Assembly (NCBI GenBank): GCA_030526405.1
Contig: JAUNCZ010000017.1
Span: 1-53,431 of the forward strand
Direction of reading: 5' to 3'
Length of the DNA: 53,431 bases
Source: Lachnospiraceae bacterium
GTDB taxonomy: Bacteria > Bacillota > Clostridia > Lachnospirales > Lachnospiraceae
Each line of letters opens with the position of its first letter. Within the stretch, counting starts at the first letter, position 1. A program made the translations under genes and the position numbers. Below, in pieces: positions 25,018-33,204 of the stretch. The notes under the pieces were generated by a model. The model worked only from the letters and a program-made list of their open reading frames with translations, searched no databases and was not told the DNA's origin.

Positions 25018-26034
25018 TCAGCTCAGTGTGATCTTTTCTCCGGAAATGAAGGATTCCTTACACTTATATGCGATATTGGTGGATCTTGTTCCGTCATACA
25101 CATTCGGGGTGGCAACTGTATGATTCAGGACGTGATCTGCAAATACCTCCATCTCTGTTACATAGGCATCGTGCCATCTTGTCAGGAAATCCTGATAGCA
25201 TTCTCTGCATACACCATGCTCACTCATTACCTCCACCATGGTATCTGCCGGTGTGCTGGCAATGCGCAGGGTTCCTCTGGTTCCGATGATCTCAGTCTCC
25301 ACATGAGCACCGTGAGCTGCTGCTCTTCCTGCAAAAAGGAATGCCATGGCATCATTTTCACACTGCATCAGACAGGTAACATTGTCTCCGTCATCCCAGT
25401 CCTTGTACTGTTTAAACTCGTAGCATCCGCCGATAGCCCAGAGACTTTTCGGCTCAGAGCCTGTAAGCCAGCGGATCAGATCGATGTCATGAATGGACAT
25501 GTCAATAAACTGTCCCCCTGATTTTGGTGCAAAGGCAAGGGTGCCCTCAATGATGGCAATGGGATCCTGGGAATAGCAGCGTACCAGAATCACATTTCCG
25601 ATGTCACCGTTATCGATTTTCTGTTTTGCCACTCTGTAGGATTTGTCAAACCGACGCATGAAGCCCAGCATAAATACCTGATCCGGATGGGCCTCCACGA
25701 TTTTTTCCACCTCAAGGCATTTCTCAACGGTATCTGCCAGGGGCTTCTCACAGAGCACATGCTTTCCTGCCTCCATGGCAATGCGGATCATCTCCGGATG
25801 GGACGCAGTGTTGGTGACGATCACAACAGCCTCCACCTCAGGATCTTCACACAGGGCCTTTGGATCAGAATATACTGCAGAAACCTCCAGCTCCTCTGCC
25901 ACCTCCTTTGCACGGTCAAAATTACCGTCACAGATGGCAACCAACTCTGTCTGAGGAACTCGAGTGGCAAGATTACATGCATGCTCATATCCAAGACGTC
26001 CAACACCGATGATACCTACTTTTATTTTTTTCAT
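25018..26034 (-). CDS. Gfo/Idh/MocA-family oxidoreductase (inositol 2-dehydrogenase-like)
   Basis: This is a 338-residue NAD(P)-dependent sugar or inositol dehydrogenase. The Rossmann motif is VGIIGVGRLG (residues 4-13). The active-site EKPLA lies near 97, and the second domain contains GGQFIDMSIHDIDLIRWLTG, whose Asp/His pair is catalytic in inositol dehydrogenases. The start at 26034 is chosen for AAAGGATG upstream. It is divergent from an AraC regulator and sits ahead of a sugar-binding protein gene, pointing to uptake and oxidation of a polyol or inositol. The exact substrate is not determined, and the other iol genes are absent from the window. Confidence 0.88.
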   Translation of the reverse strand: MKKIKVGIIGVGRLGYEHACNLATRVPQTELVAICDGNFDRAKEVAEELEVSAVYSDPKALCEDPEVEAVVIVTNTASHPEMIRIAMEAGKHVLCEKPLADTVEKCLEVEKIVEAHPDQVFMLGFMRRFDKSYRVAKQKIDNGDIGNVILVRCYSQDPIAIIEGTLAFAPKSGGQFIDMSIHDIDLIRWLTGSEPKSLWAIGGCYEFKQYKDWDDGDNVTCLMQCENDAMAFLFAGRAAAHGAHVETEIIGTRGTLRIASTPADTMVEVMSEHGVCRECYQDFLTRWHDAYVTEMEVFADHVLNHTVATPNVYDGTRSTNIAYKCKESFISGEKITLS

Positions 26035-26215
26035 AATAAATTCCATCCTTTCCATACTTTTGCGTGATGTTTCATCTGCAGTCCTCACTGCAGGTTTTCC
26101 TTGTTGACTGTAGTATAATTCCGGATTACACTTTAGTCACTGGCATATTCAAGCCAAAAATATACATTTTCGATACTGTTTCCCGTTCTTCCGGGAATCA
26201 GAGCAAGGAGCAGAC

Positions 26216-27052
26216 ATGAAACGAGAAGGTGTTCTTGAAAATGAACTGGGCATTGCAGAGAAGAGGGGAATCTGGTTTTATGAACCCTCCGAATTTGCTC
26301 TGCAGCATCTGTACTATCCCATGTGGGGGGCTGAATATGTATGCACCGCTCCCTATCGGGTAGACAGGGACTATATGGATGCTTTCATGTTTTTTTCCAT
26401 TATCGAGGGAACCATGTATTACAGATATGAAGGAATGGAATTCTGTGCAGGACCCGGGGACTTTGTGTTTCTGGACTGCCATCGTCCCAACTGCTACTGG
26501 GCAGAGGAGCCGGTGCGCAAAAAATGGATCCATTTTAACGGTAACAGTGCCCGTGGCTACCATGACCTGATCCTGTCCCGGTACGGACCCTGCCTGAAGG
26601 CCAGAGGCAAAGCCTCCTCTTTGCTGGATCAGATTCTGCAGGCTCTGGAGAGGGGCGTAGCGCAGGATCACCACATGTCCCTTCTCATCCACAGCATTCT
26701 TGCAGACCTTGCAGACACCAGTGATGAGAAGAAACAGCTGCACCTGATCCAGCCCGCCATTGACTATATCTGCCACCACTATCAGGAGGAGATCACTGTG
26801 GAGCAGCTGTCCTCCCTGTGCAATGTCAGTTCCGTCTATCTTACAAGACTGTTCCGCCAGTCCCTCCAGAAGGCTCCCCACGAATACCTGCAGCAGATTC
26901 GCCTCAGCAACGCTGCCCGCCTTCTCACGGAAACAAGGGATTCTGTGGAGTCCATTGCAGAGCAGTGCGGCTTTTCCGGAAGCACACATTTTATCCGTAT
27001 GTTCCGAAAACGATATCAGGTCACTCCCCTGAAATTCAGAAAACTGTTCTAA
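26216..27052 (+). CDS. AraC-family transcriptional regulator
   Basis: This 278-residue regulator has an N-terminal cupin-like sensing domain (residues about 30-120) and a C-terminal pair of helix-turn-helix motifs (about 178-275). The latter include ITVEQLSSLCNVSSVYLTRL and the family signature SIAEQCGFSGSTHFIRMFRK. AGGAGC precedes the ATG. It is divergent from the Gfo/Idh/MocA dehydrogenase gene with 180 bases between starts, so it most likely controls that gene and perhaps the sugar-binding protein. No other role is suggested by context. Confidence 0.92.
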   Translation: MKREGVLENELGIAEKRGIWFYEPSEFALQHLYYPMWGAEYVCTAPYRVDRDYMDAFMFFSIIEGTMYYRYEGMEFCAGPGDFVFLDCHRPNCYWAEEPVRKKWIHFNGNSARGYHDLILSRYGPCLKARGKASSLLDQILQALERGVAQDHHMSLLIHSILADLADTSDEKKQLHLIQPAIDYICHHYQEEITVEQLSSLCNVSSVYLTRLFRQSLQKAPHEYLQQIRLSNAARLLTETRDSVESIAEQCGFSGSTHFIRMFRKRYQVTPLKFRKLF

Positions 27053-27139
27053 GGCAGCATACTAATAAATCGTTGCACTATTTGGTCAGATTACACAGTT
27101 CAGCCACCATTTTCACTGATAATTTTATGATTATTCGTA

Positions 27140-27167
27140 TTGCATTTTATATCGACTTTGCTATAAT
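27140..27167 (+). promoter_or_regulatory. promoter of the small HPr-like gene
   Basis: TTGCAT (27140-27145), a 16-base spacer and TATAAT (27162-27167), giving a leader of about 55 bases before the ATG at 27230. Confidence 0.75.
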
Positions 27168-27229
27168 CAAGCTTGTAAAGAAGAACTTGATCCCTACGGA
27201 TTCAATAATCATTGAAAGAGGTATATACT

Positions 27230-27469
27230 ATGAAATTAAAAGACGCAGCACAGGTAAATGAGTTTCTTGCAGCAGTAAATCAGTGTAAAGATCAGGTATA
27301 TCTTGTATCTCAGTACGGCGACAGATTCAATCTGAAATCTCAGCTGAGCCAGTATATTGCAATCGCAGCGCTTGTTAACCAGGCTGGCGAGGATCTCGAG
27401 CTCTTCTGCGACAGCAAAGAGGACGAGGCAATTATGCTGAACTACATTGTAAAAAATGATATTCACTAA
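27230..27469 (+). CDS. small HPr-like protein without the phosphorylatable His
   Basis: This 79-residue protein has its own promoter and terminator. Its pattern (AAQVNEFLAAVNQCKDQVYL, a strand-turn-strand, then a helix and LELFCDSKEDEAIMLNYI) resembles the HPr fold of the phosphotransferase system. The active-site His-15 segment of true HPr is absent. Similar small HPr-like proteins occur in Clostridia; their function is not established to my knowledge. The start at 27230 is chosen over an ATG six codons earlier because AAAGAGG is correctly spaced from it. The codon pattern suggests good expression. Confidence 0.7.
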   Translation: MKLKDAAQVNEFLAAVNQCKDQVYLVSQYGDRFNLKSQLSQYIAIAALVNQAGEDLELFCDSKEDEAIMLNYIVKNDIH

Positions 27470-27516
27470 TCATACAACAATTACTATTCAAACATTTACC
27501 CAATGAGAGAAAAGGG

Positions 27517-27558
27517 AGGGGCTGTCGCAGCAATGTCTGCGATAGCCCCTCTCTTTTT
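27517..27558 (+). terminator. terminator of the small HPr-like gene
   Basis: Arms AGGGGCT-TCGCAG and CTGCGA-AGCCCCT, followed by CTCTTTTTG. It is a plus-strand member of the GTCGCA terminator family also seen at 113, 22593 and 31910. Confidence 0.9.
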
Positions 27559-27605
27559 GTAGTTTTACTTTTGATTTAACGCTGCCAACAGATCTGGTAC
27601 CTTTC

Positions 27606-28247
27606 TCACTGCTGTACCATCTTCGCTGTAATTTCCTTCAGCTCTTTCGCTACTGCCCTGATATCCTTCTGGGCATAGATGGCGCTGACTACAGCTACTC
27701 CTGCCACTCCGTTTCCTGCCAGTTCCGGAATATTCTCCCTTGTGATACCTCCGATGGCAACCACAGGAATGGAAACCGCCTCTGTAATGGCCTTCAGCAC
27801 CTTATGATCCAGCGGCTTCGCATCCAGCTTAGTTCCAGTCTGGAATACAGCCCCCACACCAAGGTAATCCGCACCTCTCTGCTCAGCAAGAATGGCCTGC
27901 TCCACAGTTCTTGCTGACACACCGATGATCTTGTCCGGTCCCAGCTTTGCACGCACATCTCCTGCTTCCATATCGCTCTGGCCCACATGAACACCATCTG
28001 CATCCATCTCCAGGGCAATATCCACGTTATCATTGATCACAAGAGGCACATGGTATTTCTCAGCCAGCTTCTTCAGCGCTTTTGCCTCCTCCAGAAATGC
28101 CTCTCTGTCCAGTTTCTTTTCTCTCAGCTGAAGAAAGGTTACTCCTCCCTCCAGACTCTCCTCAACCACCTCACTGAGAGTTCTGCCATTCAGCCATGTA
28201 CTGTCCGTTACTGCATACAGCAGCAGATCCTTTTTATCGCAGTTCAT
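27606..28247 (-). CDS. thiE: thiamine-phosphate synthase
   Basis: This 213-residue TIM-barrel enzyme joins hydroxymethylpyrimidine diphosphate and hydroxyethylthiazole phosphate to make thiamine phosphate. Motifs are FLQLREKKLD (about 36-45), VPLVINDNVDIALEMDADGVHVGQSD (around 62-87, phosphate/pyrimidine site) and GVSARTVEQA. YLGVGAVFQTGTK and VVAIGGI occur later, as in the family. AAAGGAG precedes the ATG. It overlaps the end of thiM by 14 bases, giving a thiM-thiE salvage pair for external thiazole. No TPP riboswitch is visible upstream. Confidence 0.95.
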   Translation of the reverse strand: MNCDKKDLLLYAVTDSTWLNGRTLSEVVEESLEGGVTFLQLREKKLDREAFLEEAKALKKLAEKYHVPLVINDNVDIALEMDADGVHVGQSDMEAGDVRAKLGPDKIIGVSARTVEQAILAEQRGADYLGVGAVFQTGTKLDAKPLDHKVLKAITEAVSIPVVAIGGITRENIPELAGNGVAGVAVVSAIYAQKDIRAVAKELKEITAKMVQQ

Positions 28248-29055
28248 ACTTTGCTCCTTTGTTCAAAATTTCTCCATTCATATTGTAAACAGCATCAATG
28301 ATCCTGTTTCTGTAGGAGGCATTGCCCTCCCCCTCCTGCATGCGGCACCAGCCGATTTCCCCGGCATGGCCCATGGTGCACACAGCTGCCGCTGCTGCCT
28401 CCAGTTCCCGTTCCGGGTTGGCAGCCAGAAATGCAGCCATCATTCCGGACAGCATGCAGCCTGTTCCGGTGACCTTTCCCATCTCCTGACGCCCGTTCCG
28501 GATCACATAGCAGGTGCTGCTGTCACTGACCAGATCAATGGAACCTGTCACAGCGATCACAGACCCTGTTCTTCCGGAAAATGCCTTCACAAAGGGAATG
28601 ACCCGCTCCAGCGTCTCCTCCGTAACACGATCCTGCACAGCAGCATCCACACCGGCAGTGTTTCCGATGCCCAGAGCCAGGGTTCTGATCTCAGAGATAT
28701 TCCCTCTGATCACAGTAAAATCCACCTCTCCAAGCAATCCTGTGGCCGTCTCCCTGCGGAAGGAGGAGGCCCCCACTCCCACAGGATCCAGCACCACGGG
28801 ATGTCCCAGCTGCCTCTGTTTCTTTCCAGCCAGAAACATCCCCTCCACCGTGTATTTTTTCAGCTGGCCCATATTGATATTCAGGGCATCGCAGATGGAG
28901 GTAACCTCCAGAATATCCGCCGGCTCATCCGACATAATGGGTCTTGCCCCACAGGCAAGTATCACATTTGCCACATCATTGATGGTGACCGCATTCGTTA
29001 TATTATGAACAAGAGGACCTGCTTTCCGCAGGTTTTCAATACAGTCTCCCAGCAT
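28234..29055 (-). CDS. thiM: hydroxyethylthiazole kinase
   Basis: This 273-residue ribokinase-like enzyme phosphorylates 4-methyl-5-hydroxyethylthiazole for thiamine salvage. Signatures are PLVHNITNAVTINDVANVIL near the start, PVVLDPVGVGAS (about 112-123), and the anion hole and catalytic Cys/Asp region KVTGTGCMLSGM (about 213-224). The start at 29055 is chosen because GGAG is nine bases upstream; a TTG five codons earlier sits inside that site. It lies about 25 bases after the carbonic anhydrase gene and overlaps thiE, so it is part of a longer minus-strand run. Confidence 0.95.
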   Translation of the reverse strand: MLGDCIENLRKAGPLVHNITNAVTINDVANVILACGARPIMSDEPADILEVTSICDALNINMGQLKKYTVEGMFLAGKKQRQLGHPVVLDPVGVGASSFRRETATGLLGEVDFTVIRGNISEIRTLALGIGNTAGVDAAVQDRVTEETLERVIPFVKAFSGRTGSVIAVTGSIDLVSDSSTCYVIRNGRQEMGKVTGTGCMLSGMMAAFLAANPERELEAAAAAVCTMGHAGEIGWCRMQEGEGNASYRNRIIDAVYNMNGEILNKGAKYELR

Positions 29056-29079
29056 TTCTACAATCTCCAATTACTTTTC

Positions 29080-29664
29080 TTATTCGTAACGGCGGGATTT
29101 AATTACACCTTCCATAGGTTTGGAGATCTCTGTCAGTTCACCTGTCACCGTATCAATGACATAGCCTCCAATACGCACATCCTTTGGAATCAGAGGATGC
29201 TCTCTGAGCATATCCACCGTCTCCTTAACAGATTTCTCCACTGTCTCAAAGCCTGCCAGCCATTTTTCAAAATCAATGCCGCAGTACTTGATCAGCTCGA
29301 TGGCATCTGTATTGATGCCTCTCTTCTGCATGTGCTCGATCATCATATCCGCATCAATATGGCTGACACCACAGTCGGTGTGACCGATGATCATAACATC
29401 CTCCACGCCAAGCTCAATGATCGCAACCAGGAGACTTCTGACTACGGATCCAAAGGAGCTGGAAACAACGCCACCGGCATTTTTGATGATCTTGCAATCA
29501 CCGTTTTTAATACCCAGTGCGGCCGGCAGCAGCTCTGTCAGTCGTGTATCCATACAGGTTACAATGGCAATCTTCTTCTGGGGAAGCTTGCCGGCAGCAT
29601 ATTTCTCATACTGTTTTTCTTCTACAAATTTCTTGTTGTAGGCCAGGATCTCATCAATAATCAT
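29080..29664 (-). CDS. beta-class carbonic anhydrase
   Basis: This 194-residue zinc enzyme interconverts CO2 and bicarbonate. The zinc ligands are Cys37 (in VTCMDTRL), His95 and Cys98 (in GHTDCGV), with the Asp39-Arg41 dyad of the active site present. The length fits the short clade of beta-carbonic anhydrases found in clostridia and archaea. GAAAGGAGAA precedes the ATG. It lies between the molybdopterin oxidoreductase gene and thiM, apparently in one transcript. A CO2-handling link to the oxidoreductase (for example formate oxidation) is possible but unproven. Confidence 0.93.
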   Translation of the reverse strand: MIIDEILAYNKKFVEEKQYEKYAAGKLPQKKIAIVTCMDTRLTELLPAALGIKNGDCKIIKNAGGVVSSSFGSVVRSLLVAIIELGVEDVMIIGHTDCGVSHIDADMMIEHMQKRGINTDAIELIKYCGIDFEKWLAGFETVEKSVKETVDMLREHPLIPKDVRIGGYVIDTVTGELTEISKPMEGVIKSRRYE

Positions 29665-29733
29665 ACGGTTCTCCTTTCTGTTGCGTTTTCAGTTGCATTT
29701 TTTTGGATGGCATCTCTGCCCTCCGGGGGAGAC

Positions 29734-31755
29734 TCAGTTTCTCTCCCGAAGCTTTTCCACCTCCACATAGTTTCCGTTCATGGCGGTGCCTTCTCCCATA
29801 TCAGACAGTCTGGAATGGGTCAGGGCATTCATAAGAAGCCGCTGCCCTGCATCCTTTTTGCTGTATACTCCGGGCGCTCCCACACTGCCTTTAGCCATCA
29901 GCTCTGTTACCACTCCGGTAAATTCCACCTCTGCCAGATCATTTTTCACCAGCACCCTGTCACCGGTAACAATAGCCCTTTCTGCGGCATCCTCCGGATT
30001 CAGATACAGGATCATGGCCCCACGGCGCTCCATCAGATCTCTTCTGGCAGCAAAAACACTGTTCAGGCTGAGGGTTCCCGGAATGGCTGTGAGAGCCAGA
30101 GGATAGGGATCATCAAAATCAGGAATATACCGTGGCATGGGTTCCTCCAGGGTTTCATCTATGATCCTGAATTTTCCATCCGGTGTGGGAAAATGCAGAT
30201 GATCCGAATAGGGAAGAGCCACCGTGCCGCCTCTTCTGAGAGTCTCCACCGCTGCGGGATCCATATTGCACAGGGGTTCCAGAGGCTGTGAAAGAAGGCG
30301 CTCCAGCATCTCCTCCGCAGTGAGAGAAAACTGCTCATCTGTATAACCCATATACTGGGCCAGAAGACAGATGGTCTCCCAGTTGCTCTTTGCCTCTCCC
30401 GGCGCATCCACTGCTTTCAGACCGGTGCTGATATGGCAGAAGCTGGCCGGTGTGTACACATCCGTATGCTCCACGGAAAAGGTTGCAGGAAGCACATAAT
30501 CCGCGTAGCTGGTGGTATCTGTGTGAAACTGCTCATGCACAACGGTAAAAAGATCCTCCCTCAGCAGTGCCTCCTCCATCTTTTTCTGATTATGGATGGC
30601 ATTCACCGGATTTCCTCCGGATACGTAGAAGGCCTTCACCTTTTCGGAGGGAGTAGTGTCTGCCAGAATTTCGGAAAGCAGGTTGATATTGGCTTTTTCC
30701 CCGAAATGGGTACGAAGATCCGGTCGATGGATCAGCGCGCGGTTCAGCACAGGGCCGCTCCTTGGATTTTCTCCCAGATATCCTCCTCCAGGGTTAGCCC
30801 AGCCCCCTGTAATGGCAGACAGGATAATGGAAAGGCGGATATTCATGCCACCGTTCTTTCGTCTGCAGGGTCCTGTTCCACCCACAATGGCAGGAGCCTT
30901 GGCATGGCCGATCTCAAGGGCCACTCTCCTGATAACCTCCGCAGGAATACCTGTGATCTCCTGGGCCCATTCAGGGGTATACTGAGGCAGGGTAGCCCGG
31001 AATTCCTCCCAGCCGGAGGCAAACTCCTTCATAAACCCATCTGCAGCAAGACCTGCCTCTGTAATCACCTGCATCATGGCAAGAGCCAGTGCACCGTCAG
31101 AGCCCGGTCTGATCAGAAGTACCTCATCACAGTATTTTCCATTGTCCACGGCACATACCTCAATCAGAAGCACCTTTTTTCCCTTCTTCCGCTGCTGATT
31201 CAGAAGGGCCAGGGTATGAAGACGGGTTGCCTTCATATTGCAACCCCACACAATGTAATAATCACTGTCCTTCAGCTCTGTACCGCAGAGACAGCCTCTT
31301 CCTCCCATCAGGGAATCCACTGCTGCTCCCTTGGCACCGTTGCAAAGGGTCATGATCATCTGTCTGGCACCCATTTTGTTAAAGAGACAGTCCACAATAC
31401 TCTTCTGGATCCACCCCTGGGTTCCGGAGGAGGAAAGACCGATCACTGCGTCCGGACCGTCCTCCTTCAGAATCTGTTTCCATCTGTCTGTGATCTCTGT
31501 CAGAGCCTGTTCCCAGCTGATGGGCTCAAACCGGCCCTCCCCCTTGGCTCCCACTCTTTTCAGAGGAGTGGTGATTCTCTCAGGGGAATTCACAGCCTTC
31601 TCATAGCCCTGCATCTTCTCACAGATCAGCCCATGATGAAGGGGATGCTCCGGATCTCCCTTTACCTTCAGAATCTTATTATTTTCAGTCTCCACCAACA
31701 ACCCACAGGTTCCCGGGCAGTCATAGGGACAGACTGCTTTCTGCACAGTTCTCAT
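29734..31755 (-). CDS. molybdopterin-dependent oxidoreductase with one 4Fe-4S cluster
   Basis: This 673-residue enzyme of the DMSO-reductase superfamily has an N-terminal 4Fe-4S motif formed by Cys9, Cys13, Cys17 and Cys45 (CPYDCPGTCG and GLICEK). Molybdopterin domains follow, and a C-terminal dinucleotide-binding domain begins about residue 560. Cys138 (TLCNGAKGAA) is the probable molybdenum ligand. There is no Tat signal, so it is cytoplasmic. Relatives are annotated formate dehydrogenase-like or as unassigned oxidoreductases. No cofactor synthesis or electron-transfer partner gene is next to it, so donor and acceptor are unknown. AAGGAG precedes the ATG, and a promoter lies at 31795-31824. 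It may head a run through carbonic anhydrase, thiM and thiE. Confidence 0.88.
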   Translation of the reverse strand: MRTVQKAVCPYDCPGTCGLLVETENNKILKVKGDPEHPLHHGLICEKMQGYEKAVNSPERITTPLKRVGAKGEGRFEPISWEQALTEITDRWKQILKEDGPDAVIGLSSSGTQGWIQKSIVDCLFNKMGARQMIMTLCNGAKGAAVDSLMGGRGCLCGTELKDSDYYIVWGCNMKATRLHTLALLNQQRKKGKKVLLIEVCAVDNGKYCDEVLLIRPGSDGALALAMMQVITEAGLAADGFMKEFASGWEEFRATLPQYTPEWAQEITGIPAEVIRRVALEIGHAKAPAIVGGTGPCRRKNGGMNIRLSIILSAITGGWANPGGGYLGENPRSGPVLNRALIHRPDLRTHFGEKANINLLSEILADTTPSEKVKAFYVSGGNPVNAIHNQKKMEEALLREDLFTVVHEQFHTDTTSYADYVLPATFSVEHTDVYTPASFCHISTGLKAVDAPGEAKSNWETICLLAQYMGYTDEQFSLTAEEMLERLLSQPLEPLCNMDPAAVETLRRGGTVALPYSDHLHFPTPDGKFRIIDETLEEPMPRYIPDFDDPYPLALTAIPGTLSLNSVFAARRDLMERRGAMILYLNPEDAAERAIVTGDRVLVKNDLAEVEFTGVVTELMAKGSVGAPGVYSKKDAGQRLLMNALTHSRLSDMGEGTAMNGNYVEVEKLRERN

Positions 31756-31794
31756 ACTGTTTTACTCCTTCATATTTCCACGATAATCACTTCT

Positions 31795-31824
31795 ATCATA
31801 CAATAATTCACCCATTTTCGGCAA
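31795..31824 (-). promoter_or_regulatory. promoter of the molybdopterin oxidoreductase gene
   Basis: Minus strand TTGCCG (31819-31824), an 18-base spacer and TATGAT (31795-31800), about 40 bases before the start codon. Confidence 0.6.
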
Positions 31825-31903
31825 CTGAGAGAAATCACAAAGTGAAGCGGTATATCCGCATTTTTTCTCTTCCGGGAGCCGGAGGCATGTTCCCAGCGAA
31901 CAG

Positions 31904-31940
31904 AAAAAAGGGCCATCGCAACAACTGTTGCGACAGCCCC
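31904..31940 (-). terminator. terminator of the cobalt/nickel transporter operon
   Basis: Arms GGGCcatCGCAAC and GTTGCGacaGCCC, followed on the minus strand by six T. It is nearly identical to the terminator at 113-145. Confidence 0.9.
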
Positions 31941-31949
31941 ATAATTTAC

Positions 31950-32294
31950 TTATTCTGCATCTTCTTTTGCAGCAATCTCCGGATATTTTGTCTCCAGACG
32001 TTTTCTCTCTGTGAATTTACCCATCAGAAATGCCACAACAGCAACTCCGATACCAGTCTGAACACAGAAGATCAGAGACTCGATCTCTCCAGGCAGCTCT
32101 CCGCCGATGGCTGTCTCCAGCACAGGCTCAAACCATGGCTCATACTCCTCACCTGTGATCTCACTGATCATCTCACTACCTGCATCATCGGATCCGCCGA
32201 ACTCTGCACCTCTTAATGCTACAAATGGTCCCACCACCAGCAGTACCGCGATCACCAGCAGCACTGCAATCGTTGTTTTATTCTGTTTTGTCAT
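31950..32294 (-). CDS. cbiN: energy-coupling factor cobalt/nickel transporter, CbiN subunit
   Basis: This 114-residue membrane protein has two helices (residues about 8-28 and 82-100). Between them is the family's extracytoplasmic loop: EFGGSDDAGSEMI, then YEPWFEPVLETAIGGELPGEIESLIF. CbiN helps CbiM load the metal. It is the last gene of the cbiQ-cbiO-cbiM-cbiN set and ends just before a strong terminator. AGGAGG precedes the ATG. Cobalt and nickel versions cannot be separated by CbiN alone. Confidence 0.93.
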   Translation of the reverse strand: MTKQNKTTIAVLLVIAVLLVVGPFVALRGAEFGGSDDAGSEMISEITGEEYEPWFEPVLETAIGGELPGEIESLIFCVQTGIGVAVVAFLMGKFTERKRLETKYPEIAAKEDAE

Positions 32295-32374
32295 GGAAAT
32301 ACCTCCTCTGTCATTCTGATCCCAAAAAGAAGAACTTCTCTGCTTCTCCCCTTCAGGCGCTCTTACATCATTGG

Positions 32375-33112
32375 TTAATTGAAATGGATTGCCTTCAGCT
32401 CACGCTGTGCAAAGGACTCAAGGGCCATTACAACGATAACTGTAAGGATACCCTCAATGATTGCCAGAGGAACCTGTGTTGCTGCAAAGATTCCGAGGAA
32501 TTTAACCAGAGAAGCCATGAAGCCTCCATCAGGAGAAGGATACGCCATAGCCAGCTGAACACTTGTTACGCAGTAGGTGAAAAGATCACCGATAGCTGCC
32601 GCAAGGAATACTGTGACTTTTTTGTTTACATTGGCTTTTTTCAGACCCTTATAGATCAGGAAAGACACGATTGGTCCTGCAATAGCCATAGAGAAGCAGT
32701 TTGCACCAAGGGAGCTTAAACCACCGTGAGCCAGCAGCAGAGCCTGGAACAGAAGTACGATAATTCCCAGAACAGATACAGCTGCAGGTCCGAACAGCAT
32801 TGCACCAAGACCTGTTCCTGTCATGTGAGAGCAGCTTCCTGTTACGGAAGGAATCTTCAGGGAAGAAATTACAAAGATAAATGCTCCGGCCATGGCGATC
32901 ATGGTCATGCTCTTTCTTGACTCCTTCACCTGTCTGTTCAGATTTCTGAAGCCCAGGAAAAGGAAGGGAAGACAGATCACACCCCAGACTGCACAGTAGG
33001 CAGGTGGCAGATATCCCTCCATGATATGCATTGCATTGGCAGTTGCTGTTACACCGAAGATGCCCACAAACATCAGCAGTGCACTGAAAAAGGTTTTTTC
33101 ACGTTTGTTCAT
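32375..33112 (-). CDS. cbiM: energy-coupling factor cobalt/nickel transporter, CbiM substrate-specific subunit
   Basis: This is a 245-residue membrane protein. The predicted signal peptide ends ...TANA, so the mature protein would begin MHIMEGYLPP. This is the hallmark N-terminus in which Met, His and the backbone bind Co(II) or Ni(II). Six to seven helices follow, with the family motif SCSHMTGTGLGAMLFGP near residue 93. GGGGAT precedes the ATG. It works with CbiN and with the CbiO ATPase and CbiQ transmembrane coupling subunit encoded upstream. No cobalamin synthesis genes are near. Confidence 0.95.
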   Translation of the reverse strand: MNKREKTFFSALLMFVGIFGVTATANAMHIMEGYLPPAYCAVWGVICLPFLFLGFRNLNRQVKESRKSMTMIAMAGAFIFVISSLKIPSVTGSCSHMTGTGLGAMLFGPAAVSVLGIIVLLFQALLLAHGGLSSLGANCFSMAIAGPIVSFLIYKGLKKANVNKKVTVFLAAAIGDLFTYCVTSVQLAMAYPSPDGGFMASLVKFLGIFAATQVPLAIIEGILTVIVVMALESFAQRELKAIHFN

Positions 33113-33204
33113 CAGTTGTATCCCCTTCTTTTAAAAAATGATGTGTGCGGCTGACAGCCGCTGTCTGAAAACTCCGCATTTTCCAGAATGTGATGTTTCT
33201 TTTC

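Noticed and set aside
28366..30291. 641-codon plus-strand frame opposite thiM, carbonic anhydrase and the molybdoenzyme
   Set aside because: It is antisense to three clear genes and has a His/Ser/Cys-rich composition typical of a shadow frame.
31824..31832. CTGAGA resembling a TPP riboswitch element
   Set aside because: The required downstream ACCTGATCTGGATAATGCC-like half is absent and the thi genes are on the other strand far away.
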